Assembly (NCBI RefSeq): GCF_022802975.1
Contig: NZ_JAFEVZ010000021.1
Coordinates: 1-38,679 of the forward strand
Direction: 5' to 3'
Origin: Flavobacterium pectinovorum
Lineage (GTDB): Bacteria > Bacteroidota > Bacteroidia > Flavobacteriales > Flavobacteriaceae
DNA: 38,679 bases
The notes under the pieces were generated by a model. That model was not told the origin of the DNA and ran no database searches. It saw only the letters and a list, made by a program, of their open reading frames with translations. A program made the translations under genes and the position numbers. The number at the start of each line of letters is the position of its first letter. The stretch's first letter is position 1. Positions 25,571 to 33,770 of this stretch are shown piece by piece.

Positions 25571-25586
25571 AATACCAATTGGTATT
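25571..25586. promoter_or_regulatory. Perfect 16-bp palindrome, operator candidate
   Basis: AATACCAATTGGTATT is a perfect dyad 63 bp upstream of the DUF326 start on its strand. Dyads of this size suit a small dimeric repressor or activator. No regulator gene of the ArsR, MerR or CopY type is present in the window, so the binding protein would be encoded elsewhere. Confidence 0.45.
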
Positions 25587-25911
25587 TGTTTGAGTAATCT
25601 TTACACGCACGCCTAAAGAAAACCACATATTATAAAGTTAACTTTAATAGAGGCAATGAAATGGTTTGGTTATAATAATAAATTAAATGATTTTAAGTTA
25701 ACTAAAATAGTCCCAATATTTGACTTCTGTTTATAAAATTTAAAAGAAGTTTTACATTATGCAGACCCACATTTAAAACGATAAAGGATAGTTTGTGTAT
25801 AATTATTACAGCTATTTGATTCTTACAGTGTGATCATTTTAGGCCTGCCATCGAAATAATTTATTTAAAACAACACCTGAAATAGTTTAGACTTTTTAGG
25901 GTTTATAAAAG

Positions 25912-25995
25912 TTTCGAACCTAAACTTCTTAGAACCTTGTTTTACTGGTTTTCTATTTTTTAAGAGCTTCATGTGCCACGATTCTGCCACAAAAC
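25912..25995 (-). repeat. Attachment-site-like repeat, copy B
   Basis: The only structure found in the 590-bp gap 25509-26098 besides the palindrome at 25571. TTTCGAACCTAAACTTCTTAG is followed, 60 bp from TTCGAA, by GTGCCACGATTCTGCCAC, two TGCCAC hexamers with an 11-bp period, and then AAAA. Copies with the same geometry are at 33015, 33164 and 33298. The strand given is that on which the hexamers read GTGGCA. It marks the junction between the metal and the defence cargo. Confidence 0.6.
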
Positions 25996-26098
25996 ACAAA
26001 TTAGTCATTAGAATTCAGTGATCAGTTATGAATTTTATCTTATTTGTACCTCAAATTCATTTAGTATTAAATTTCGAAAATTTAAAATATGTAAATGC

Positions 26099-26896
26099 TT
26101 ATTTGACGTATTGTAGAATCTCAGTTTCCAGAAATTCCCAAGAAACTTTTGAACTGATATTGTAAAGAGAAAAATGTTTCTGGGCAAAAGGTACTTCTGA
26201 GTATGTACGAATAAGGCTTTCTGTTGTTACGTTATGCAGGCTGCATTTTAGAAATAGAAAATGATGGGGATCCTTTAATTCAATAAAGCCAAGGGTGGCA
26301 CTGTTTTTAGGACAAAGCAGTAAAATTAGCATTCTTTTGAGATAACTGCTAGGATCAGTATTCCATATATCTTCAATGTTAGCGACAAGTATCTCAATTG
26401 CATTATCAATTATCAGAGCGCTGAGATAAATTTGATTTTGAGAATTAAAATAATCTAGTAAGATTGTACCATGATGCCTTTGGTGAGCTATTTCCTTGTA
26501 GATGCTAATAGCAGATTTCTTGTCATTTGAATATTTTGAGTAATAAAATGTAGTAAAATAGTCTTCATAATACAGTTTGCCTAAAACAGGAAGCAAGGTA
26601 AACAAAATGATTCTTATTCTCTGTCTTCTAATGTAAGGGCTGCCCTCGAGCATGGAATAAAATAATGCGTAAGTTTTCTTGGGACTGCGGACAGTCAAAA
26701 GACGTTTGCTAATATTTGACAGCACTGAATTTTTCAGGTCTGACTCTTCCATATGGATGTAATATTTAATTAACTTATTTAGGGTAATTTTATTTAAAAT
26801 CGAGTGAATCAAAATATCAAAAGGGGGATCCATAACGAAACGTTCTTTCTTGGCTGTAATTAACTTTTCAAGCAATTCTATGTGTTTTCTCTGCAT
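26099..26896 (-). CDS. Unknown helical protein, partner of the KAP NTPase
   Basis: A 265-residue protein, no family recognised. It looks all-helical and rich in Leu, Ile, Lys and Tyr, with no signal peptide, membrane segment or known catalytic motif. Parts such as LTLNKLIKYYIHMEESDLKN and KSAISIYKEIAHQRHHGTIL look like short helical repeats. The start lies 34 bp after the KAP NTPase stop on the same strand, so the two form an operon. The gene has no visible relative in the window. It could be a regulator, adaptor or toxin of the NTPase; none of these can be shown from the sequence. Confidence 0.65.
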   Translation of the reverse strand: MQRKHIELLEKLITAKKERFVMDPPFDILIHSILNKITLNKLIKYYIHMEESDLKNSVLSNISKRLLTVRSPKKTYALFYSMLEGSPYIRRQRIRIILFTLLPVLGKLYYEDYFTTFYYSKYSNDKKSAISIYKEIAHQRHHGTILLDYFNSQNQIYLSALIIDNAIEILVANIEDIWNTDPSSYLKRMLILLLCPKNSATLGFIELKDPHHFLFLKCSLHNVTTESLIRTYSEVPFAQKHFSLYNISSKVSWEFLETEILQYVK

Positions 26897-26930
26897 ATTA
26901 TTGATTTTAATATGTTGTCCAATTCTGCTA

Positions 26931-29912
26931 TTACTTATTCAAATATTTTATTTCCCCTTCGGGCTTTGGCTTTATAGAAATAAACTCAATATAGTCTGTT
27001 TCTGTAAGTTGAATTCTAGTGCCTTCGGCAATTACGTCCAAGCTTACTGGCGGCTCTGGATTGCCATAATGCAGTGTGGTGATATCTACAATAAAGTCTG
27101 AAAGGAGCCTGTCGATTTTTTCGTGCATCACATTAATTGTAAGGTAAAATGTATTCTCAAATATTGTTGAGTTTAAAAAATATTTTTCTTTATAGTTGCG
27201 AATCGCGGTAAATTGATATCCCAAAGTGGTATCAGTTATTTTTATGATTACTTGCTCATGTCGCTCGCGCTCAATAAAGTTTTGGGTTCCATATTGAATG
27301 TGGCTTTTTTTTATTCTTTCTTTCATTAGCGATGAATGGACGAAATCATATTCCAGCGCAAACTTGAAGGTTACTAATTGCAGAAGTTGAAATAGATCAA
27401 TAAATTCTTGAACCTGAGGAAGAGAATGATCTTTGTGGGTTTTGACAAAATCTATATACTTTTCTTTAGAGCCAAATATTTGGACTGCCGTCTCCGAAAT
27501 TTTAAGGCTTGTGTTAGAAAAAGACTCGATATCTGTAAGCTGTGCGCACAAAAGCTCTATGTCATTTCGAGACCAGAACTCTATTAACAGCTCATTGGTT
27601 TTATCGTTATCAATCAACTTAGATCCCTGATAAACGTTGAATGATCTGAAATTATCTATCTCCCAGAGTACTCTATCATACTTAACTAAATATTTGTCAT
27701 ACAGCTCAGCTGTTTTAGCAATTATATAATCTTCGTCGAGATGCCATAACTCATTGACGGGCTTAATTTGCCAAATTGTACTAATTAAAATAATTCTTGT
27801 TTCCTCAGAAACCAGATCGCTGCTGAATAGATTTTCATCAAGCCATTTTCGATACTCCGCGATTCCTATAGTAGTCAGACTATCATAAAGCTCTGCGGCA
27901 AATTTTTCTATAAGCTTATAGATATCTATGTCATATTGGTTTTTAAGTGCATTCATCTCGTAGATAATTGTAACATATTCTATAATGCGCTTAAGCTTAG
28001 GCTGATCAGCTGTAGAGAAATACCCCAGTCTGCCGATGAGCTGGTCTTCTTTTCCTTGCTGTTTTATTTTAAGCAGTTCTGTCTTAAGTGTTTCCCTTTC
28101 TGTTGTAAACAACAATTCAAATTCGGACTGTTTAAGAAAATTTGCAAAGATGCGCTGTTGCATCAGCATTTGAAAGTTATTGGCAAATTTGATGGAGTCC
28201 TGACCTTGAGGTATATTTTCATCTCCAAATAGGTAAGCCAAAGTTTTTATAAGCAGTACTTTATCAGATCGCATAATTTTTTCATTACCGATTTTATGCT
28301 CCTTTTTATCGTTTAATATTTCATTATAGGCCTGATATTTATCCAGATCCCAAATACTGTTGATTGATTCGTTGGACACAGAATGTAGAACATCTAGCAT
28401 AAGTTCCTTCTGGTCCTTTTGAACTTGTATGAGGTTGTAAGTTCCTTTGGTTCGGTCAATAGTTAAAAAGTCTCCCCTGTTTTCATTTAACTGTTTTAAG
28501 ACCTGTGGAAATTTCAGTTTAAAAAAGGTGAAATTTATAAAATCTTTTAGGTTCAGATATGCAAAGTCTTCCTGAAAAAGAGAAATGTCATACTTAATTT
28601 GATTTACAACCCTTTTCACGTCCCTGAAATTTTTCACGTAATCCCCGAAGAGTAAATTGGGGTCACTTAATGCTACCTTTAATCTGGGCTCTAAATCCAA
28701 AGGGCGAGGGCTGAATTCGCGAAGCATTTCAGTTGTAAAATACTGTTTTAGGACGCTGTTGTCAATTTCGGGAAGATATATTTCAAGCTGGAAGAACTTA
28801 TCGACAAACTTGGTATCGAGAATATTTCCTTTTTCGGCCAGACGTTTTATAACATACTGCTTGTCCATGGCCAGTACAAAAAAAGTATTGGTAAAGTTTG
28901 CGGTATTACGAATAAGCTTTAGGGTCTGCAGAATCTCTTTCTGGTTCAGACGGTCCAGATCATCAATGAAAACAATAATTTTTTTGTGTGTTTCCACCAA
29001 CATCTTATTGATGTTCTCATAGAGTTCGCAGGCAGAAGACTGAGAGAAATTTGTGATGTGATTCTCCAAAAAATTACTCAGGCTCTTGTTCTGGTAGAGG
29101 TCAGTCAATTTTTGAGAGTAGTCAACTATTTGGTTAGAGAGCCTTCCGTTATAAGGTGACAGGGCATTGCTGAGCAAGGTAAAGAACTCGTTTATGATTT
29201 CATTCTCATTGTGATTTAGATAGGGCAGAAAATGAATCGGGATTATTTCATTTTTTTGAAATTGTTTTGAGCTTTCAATTGCAGATTTAGTCATCTGGAT
29301 GACGCTGGATTTACCATTTCCCCATGAGCCGATCAGTCCAATAGATATTGATTTTGGATGTTTATCGCTTAGTAATATATCAGTTAATTTTCCAACAGTG
29401 GGAGAAAAGTCAACGAGGTCCTCACCCTGGGTCGAAATAGGATCATCTCCTATCAAAAAATTCTTTACCACGGTCTGCTTCCTGCGTCGTTTTAAATACC
29501 AGCCAATAGCATTAAAGGCAAAGTAAAAAAGCACAAGTGCCAGTGCCAGTTCAATATATTGGACAGAAAAATTAGAGTTGGCAACGGCTAAATGCAGGTT
29601 CCAGTTTAGCCCATTGCCATTGAAGCGGTAGTATAAAAGTAAAAGAAATGACAACGAAAAAAAAATATACTCGGCCGCGGTGGGAACGTATTTGTCTGCT
29701 ATTAATTTTATAGATAAAAATCCTGTTGACCATAAAAAGGCAATTATTATAATCAATTGTAGATACCACTCATTAGTGGTGGGGTTGGACATTAAAAATG
29801 TTTCTATAAATAAGCTAATATACTTTTCGAAATAGAGGAAGGTAAAAATAAGCACAGCAACAGGTACAAAAAAGCTGGTTTTTTGAAAAAAAAGGCGTAG
29901 AAATCTTCCCAT
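26931..29912 (-). CDS. KAP-family P-loop NTPase with N-terminal membrane segments
   Basis: A 993-residue protein. Four hydrophobic segments lie at about residues 14-37, 50-72, 80-96 and 119-140, followed by a basic stop (KRRRKQ). The NTPase has a Walker A GSWGNGKSS (195-203) and a Walker B with the KAP-type acidic run FIDDLDRL (315-322). The segment between them, with its acidic IPIHFLPYLN, is as in KAP proteins. The C-terminal half (about 480-993) is helical with a beta-rich end and no known domain. KAP NTPases include PifA of the F plasmid, which excludes phage T7, and others are membrane-anchored; this suggests a phage-exclusion role, but that is inference. It is transcribed away from the Mrr-STAND gene. 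Confidence 0.85.
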   Translation of the reverse strand: MGRFLRLFFQKTSFFVPVAVLIFTFLYFEKYISLFIETFLMSNPTTNEWYLQLIIIIAFLWSTGFLSIKLIADKYVPTAAEYIFFSLSFLLLLYYRFNGNGLNWNLHLAVANSNFSVQYIELALALVLFYFAFNAIGWYLKRRRKQTVVKNFLIGDDPISTQGEDLVDFSPTVGKLTDILLSDKHPKSISIGLIGSWGNGKSSVIQMTKSAIESSKQFQKNEIIPIHFLPYLNHNENEIINEFFTLLSNALSPYNGRLSNQIVDYSQKLTDLYQNKSLSNFLENHITNFSQSSACELYENINKMLVETHKKIIVFIDDLDRLNQKEILQTLKLIRNTANFTNTFFVLAMDKQYVIKRLAEKGNILDTKFVDKFFQLEIYLPEIDNSVLKQYFTTEMLREFSPRPLDLEPRLKVALSDPNLLFGDYVKNFRDVKRVVNQIKYDISLFQEDFAYLNLKDFINFTFFKLKFPQVLKQLNENRGDFLTIDRTKGTYNLIQVQKDQKELMLDVLHSVSNESINSIWDLDKYQAYNEILNDKKEHKIGNEKIMRSDKVLLIKTLAYLFGDENIPQGQDSIKFANNFQMLMQQRIFANFLKQSEFELLFTTERETLKTELLKIKQQGKEDQLIGRLGYFSTADQPKLKRIIEYVTIIYEMNALKNQYDIDIYKLIEKFAAELYDSLTTIGIAEYRKWLDENLFSSDLVSEETRIILISTIWQIKPVNELWHLDEDYIIAKTAELYDKYLVKYDRVLWEIDNFRSFNVYQGSKLIDNDKTNELLIEFWSRNDIELLCAQLTDIESFSNTSLKISETAVQIFGSKEKYIDFVKTHKDHSLPQVQEFIDLFQLLQLVTFKFALEYDFVHSSLMKERIKKSHIQYGTQNFIERERHEQVIIKITDTTLGYQFTAIRNYKEKYFLNSTIFENTFYLTINVMHEKIDRLLSDFIVDITTLHYGNPEPPVSLDVIAEGTRIQLTETDYIEFISIKPKPEGEIKYLNK

Positions 29913-30642
29913 AGTCGTTATGTTGATATTTGTAGAATTAAACTTTTATGTAAATATACAATTACTTCTTAACTAAAAAATTCTTACTTAAATAGTTCCA
30001 TTTTTCATATTTGCTCCACAAAGGCAGAATGAAAAACACATCAAAAACGAAGCGTATGAATAACATTGTAAATGGCTTTATATTCAAGCCATTTTAGACC
30101 TGACAAAATTGCCATCTCAAATTTGTGCAAATCTTGCCGCAAGCGAAGTTTTTTTATTGGTCTCAGATTCGGGTTTAAAACCCTGCAATTTATTGCAGTA
30201 CTTTTGTTTGGATAATAAGCTGATAGGTTAGCATTATTAAAATATTGGCTGAAGAAATCTTTGCACGAACGAGCAAGCTTGCCAATAAGCTTACACAATT
30301 TTATAAAAAAAACAGGAATTTTCCAAATTTATCATTTTAGCAGAATGGGTTTCCAGAAGTTAAGATACTGTTTCGCTTTATCGTTGTCGAGTTTTTGTTT
30401 TCAACTGGAGAATTTTATTAAATAAAAAATCGCTTTAAACAAAAGTCTGTTTTTTTTAATTTAAAATTTTTAACTAGTCTTCTTGATTAACAGAATGGAA
30501 AATCATTAAACAAGAATATTATAAGATTTTAGACGGGCAGGAACCCCATTTGGACTGTCAGTCTTTGTCTGGCATTATACTTCGCCTAGAGGTAAAAGTT
30601 AGTATATTTGAAATAACTAAATAACCAATTTATTAAGCAATT
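29913..30642. other. 730-bp intergenic region between divergent defence genes
   Basis: No convincing gene is seen. An 85-codon open frame on the minus strand (30041-30298) has no protein-like features. A hairpin AAATGGCTT / AAGCCATTT is at 30070-30094. The sequence is A+T-rich. The promoter of the Mrr-STAND gene lies at its right end; that of the KAP gene should be near its left end but is not clear. The size would allow a regulatory RNA. Confidence 0.4.
30581..30610 (+). promoter_or_regulatory. Promoter of the Mrr-STAND gene
   Basis: TATATTTG (30603-30610) fits the TAnnTTTG box exactly. The -33 element 19 bp upstream is TTCG, one mismatch from TTTG. The predicted leader is about 26 nt. Confidence 0.5.
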
Positions 30643-32907
30643 ATGGCAGATTACGACTTAACGGTATTTTCTCCAGACGAATTTGAGGAATTCAGCAGAG
30701 ATCTGCTTCAGGAAAAATTCAAGATTTTTATAGAATCTTTCAAAACTGGTAAGGACGGGGGAATTGATTTAAGGTTTGGCCTCGATAAATCAAAAAAAGT
30801 TATTGTTCAGGCCAAGCGGTATAAGAATTACACCAGCTTGTTGACCAATCTTAAAAAAGAGGTTTCTAAAGTTCAGAAGCTGAATCCTTCAAGGTATATA
30901 ATCAGCACTACGGCTGGCTTGTCACCTCACAATAAAGATGCTATAAAGAAACTATTTGCTCCATACATAGAATCTACCGAAGATATTTTGGGAAGAGATG
31001 ATCTATTGAACCTGCTGTCCCAAAGCAGCAAAGTAGAGGAGAAATATTTTAAATTATGGATCACCAGCACCACAATTCTGAACAAGGTCCTTCACAGTAA
31101 AATATATAACCAGTCTAATTTTGAGCTCGATGAGATAAAAAGACAGGCAAGGATCTATGTTCAGAATCCAAGTTTTTATAAAGCCGGGAAAATATTAGAC
31201 CAGCACCGCTATATCATCATATCAGGGATTCCCGGAATCGGAAAAACAACTCTTTCGAGGATGCTTACACTTTCTCTGCTTTCTAAAGGATATGAGGAAT
31301 TCATTTATTTGAGTGATAATATAGACGACGGCTATTCCTATTTCAAGGAAGAGCGCAAACAGATATTCCTTTTTGATGATTTTCTGGGGAAAAATTTTTT
31401 TGATGCCGTCACGCTTCAAAAGAATGACGATAAGATTGTCAAATTCATAAATAAGATTAAAAATTCACCAGATAAGGTTCTAATACTTGCAACGCGCGAA
31501 TATATTCTGAATCAAGCTAAAGAAGTTTACGAAGCCTTTAAAATACATGACATAGAGATTGCGAAATGCACGCTTGATTTATCAAGCTATACAAAAATCA
31601 GCAAAGCAAAAATACTCTACAACCATCTGTTTCATGGAGAAATTTCGGATGAACATCTCGAAAATCTACTTCAAGGGAAGAAATATCAAAAATTGATTGA
31701 CCACCCGAATTACAGTCCGAGAATTATCGAAGCATTTATCGGACAGCAAATATGGAAAAGATGTGAGCCTAAAGATTTTTTTGAAGTATTAAAAGGATTA
31801 TTCGATTTTCCTGACAGCGTCTGGATGAACAGTTTTGAGACTTCACTCGATAAATTCTCGCAATATGTCCTTTTGGTTTTAGCGACTCTTGGCACGCCTG
31901 TATTGCTCAGTGATCTCGAAGTAGCTGTAAAGGAATTTTTCAAAAATAACAGCCAAAAGCTTTTGACCCATTACGACTCCATAAAATTCCTTAAGTCAAT
32001 ACGGGAGCTCGAAAATACATTTATAAGAACCCAAAGGGATAATAAGGGCGTTCTTGCAGTGGAGTACCAGAACCCATCAATATACGATTTTCTGGTCAAA
32101 TATCTGGCGGATAAAAAATCCATAATTGAAGATCTGATTGGTTCATTCAAATTCACCGATCAGTTTCATACCATTTTTTCAGGCAGGGTATTTGTTGGAC
32201 GCATCACGCTCACGGAAGATTTAGTTGAGGTGTTAGCCGAGAGACTTGAATACCTGGAGAAATCTCTCGTAACTTGCAAGCTACATAAATATACTTCAAG
32301 ATATGAATTTGCCCTTGAAAAGCCTAAGGCTGCCAGTTATATGTTTCTGAATTACCTGTATTCCAATTATTCATCAGATGGAAGGGTTTCGGAATTTGTT
32401 TACAGGCAGTTTGGAAAAAGGATACTGTATGAACTGGCATCGGATCGGCTGGATTATGTTGAGCTGATGGAGGAGCTGGATCTCGAAAGGTTCACTTTTG
32501 ATGAGGAAAAGGTGATCGATGCATTCTTCTGCTACAGCGAAAATTTGGATGATCTTGAAGTCTTTACCCGCTTCCAGGAAATTTTACCAGAAGCATATAA
32601 TGAATATGTAATTGACGGTCATTTCATAGGTATTGCGGAGGATGCCATTTACAAGGGGCTTGAGCATCTTACTCCTGATGAAATATATGAATTTAGGAAC
32701 CGACTGGATAACATTAAGGAAACTTTTCCTTATCTGGATACCGAAAGACAATATGAAGAACTGACTAGGCGGGAATCCGAATATGAAGATTACATCGATC
32801 ATCAGATTGACATGGCGCAGGAAGACCGGTATTTTCATAGCCATGATGAAGACAACCGTTCAGAGGACAGTATAATAAGCGATATTTTCGGTAGTCTGAG
32901 AGACTAA
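30643..32907 (+). CDS. Mrr-type nuclease fused to a STAND-like NTPase (nSTAND3)
   Basis: A 754-residue protein with three parts. Residues about 6-125 form an Mrr-like restriction-endonuclease domain: EEFSRDLL at the start, then D42 in GKDGGIDLRF and Q56-x-K58 in VIVQAKRY, the D...QxK catalytic set of the PD-(D/E)xK superfamily. Residues about 165-400 form a P-loop NTPase resembling the nSTAND3 type: a RYIIISGIPGIGKTTLSRML Walker A (195-203) and FLFDDFLG (242-249) Walker B. The remaining 350 residues are helical, with no known domain, and would be the sensor. STAND NTPases with an N-terminal effector are typical of Avs-like antiviral proteins that sense phage proteins and then cut DNA. Defence is inferred from architecture and context. 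Confidence 0.85.
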   Translation: MADYDLTVFSPDEFEEFSRDLLQEKFKIFIESFKTGKDGGIDLRFGLDKSKKVIVQAKRYKNYTSLLTNLKKEVSKVQKLNPSRYIISTTAGLSPHNKDAIKKLFAPYIESTEDILGRDDLLNLLSQSSKVEEKYFKLWITSTTILNKVLHSKIYNQSNFELDEIKRQARIYVQNPSFYKAGKILDQHRYIIISGIPGIGKTTLSRMLTLSLLSKGYEEFIYLSDNIDDGYSYFKEERKQIFLFDDFLGKNFFDAVTLQKNDDKIVKFINKIKNSPDKVLILATREYILNQAKEVYEAFKIHDIEIAKCTLDLSSYTKISKAKILYNHLFHGEISDEHLENLLQGKKYQKLIDHPNYSPRIIEAFIGQQIWKRCEPKDFFEVLKGLFDFPDSVWMNSFETSLDKFSQYVLLVLATLGTPVLLSDLEVAVKEFFKNNSQKLLTHYDSIKFLKSIRELENTFIRTQRDNKGVLAVEYQNPSIYDFLVKYLADKKSIIEDLIGSFKFTDQFHTIFSGRVFVGRITLTEDLVEVLAERLEYLEKSLVTCKLHKYTSRYEFALEKPKAASYMFLNYLYSNYSSDGRVSEFVYRQFGKRILYELASDRLDYVELMEELDLERFTFDEEKVIDAFFCYSENLDDLEVFTRFQEILPEAYNEYVIDGHFIGIAEDAIYKGLEHLTPDEIYEFRNRLDNIKETFPYLDTERQYEELTRRESEYEDYIDHQIDMAQEDRYFHSHDEDNRSEDSIISDIFGSLRD

Positions 32908-33014
32908 TTATAGGAGTTGGAGTATATGTTGTTTTTGTTAACTTTCGGTTTATTCAGAATTTTACGGCGAATTGAAAACCACGTTGAAGAGAAAACATCT
33001 TAATTTATAATATA

Positions 33015-33095
33015 TTCGAACCTAAACTCGTCAGCACCTTATTTTGTTGACTTTCTAGTTTTCAAAAACACCGTGTGCCAAGATTTTGCCACAAA
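33015..33095 (-). repeat. Attachment-site-like repeat, copy C
   Basis: ATTCGAACCTAAACT (33014-33028) and GTGCCAAGATTTTGCCACAA (33075-33094): TTCGAA to the first hexamer is 60 bp, and the hexamers are 11 bp apart. It starts 107 bp after the Mrr-STAND stop. Together with copies D' and D it fills most of the 863-bp gap 32908-33770; the rest of that gap shows only promoter-like sequence. Confidence 0.6.
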
Positions 33096-33163
33096 TCTCT
33101 GATTGCTAAATATTATAACAGTTTTTGATTAGTAATATTATAACAGTTTTTGATGTAGTAATG

Positions 33164-33243
33164 TTTCGAACTTAGGTCTATAAGTGACAGTTTTATAGTG
33201 TTTTGAACTGTCTCGTAAAAAAAGTGCACCGATTCTGCACCCA
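33164..33243 (-). repeat. Attachment-site-like repeat, copy D' (variant hexamers)
   Basis: TTTCGAACTTAGG at 33164 is followed 59 bp from TTCGAA by GTGCACCGATTCTGCACCCA. The spacing is the same but the paired hexamer is TGCACC, not TGCCAC, again with an 11-bp period. Less similar to the others between the boxes, so it may belong to a related integrase with another arm specificity. Confidence 0.5.
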
Positions 33244-33297
33244 GAATCTAGTTGATCCATTTGAATATTTTATTATCCCAAATATCGTCCTCTAAAA

Positions 33298-33380
33298 GTT
33301 TCGAACCTAAACTTCTTAGACCTTGATTTTGCTGAGCTTCTAGTTTTCAAAAACTCCATGCGCCAGGATTCTACCACAAA
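33298..33380 (-). repeat. Attachment-site-like repeat, copy D
   Basis: GTTTCGAACCTAAACTTCTT at 33298 is identical to copy B over these 20 bases; the hexamer pair is GCGCCAGGATTCTACCACAA at 33360-33379, 60 bp from TTCGAA, with an 11-bp period and one change in each hexamer. It lies 390 bp before the TIR-like/STAND gene. Confidence 0.6.
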
Positions 33381-33680
33381 ACTTAGACTGGTGAATCTTT
33401 AAAAACCGCCTTAACTTTTTGTGGCAAAAAAGGTATCACTTCCATCTTTAATTGCTGTGATTTAGGATCTAAACTCATAGCGTTATTTTGATCGATGAAT
33501 TATTAGAAGCGAATTTTTGGATACATAGAGATTTGCTGCAAAAAAAAAGAAGTTTCGGCTTTGAACCATAAAATCATTTAAGAGTTTGACATTAAAGTTG
33601 TTATATAAATTCAGGCTAATTTTCTCTCCACTTTTTGTTAGAAATCCATGATTAAATAGTTATTTAAATTGGTAAGATGA

Positions 33681-33708
33681 TTTTACATTCCATGAATTCT
33701 TATATTTG
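33681..33708 (+). promoter_or_regulatory. Promoter of the TIR-like/STAND gene
   Basis: TATATTTG (33701-33708) is an exact TAnnTTTG box. A TTTTA at 33681 stands in the -33 place with a 17-bp spacer. The leader would be about 57 nt to the ATG at 33771. Confidence 0.5.
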
Positions 33709-33770
33709 ACTGTGGCAGATGGGAGAGAACCATTGTTGGTCTTAATAATGAATTATATAAATAAGTAGAA

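Noticed and set aside
25509..25628. Extension of the DUF326 frame to 25628
   Set aside because: It would include the 16-bp palindrome and has no family similarity; MDQKFRNC is the usual type of start.
30041..30298. 85-codon minus-strand frame in the large gap between KAP and Mrr-STAND genes
   Set aside because: No start context, no domain and unusual composition; treated as chance.
33015..33380. The cluster of three similar blocks as a CRISPR array
   Set aside because: The blocks are about 82 bp, diverged, unevenly spaced, and no cas gene is nearby.
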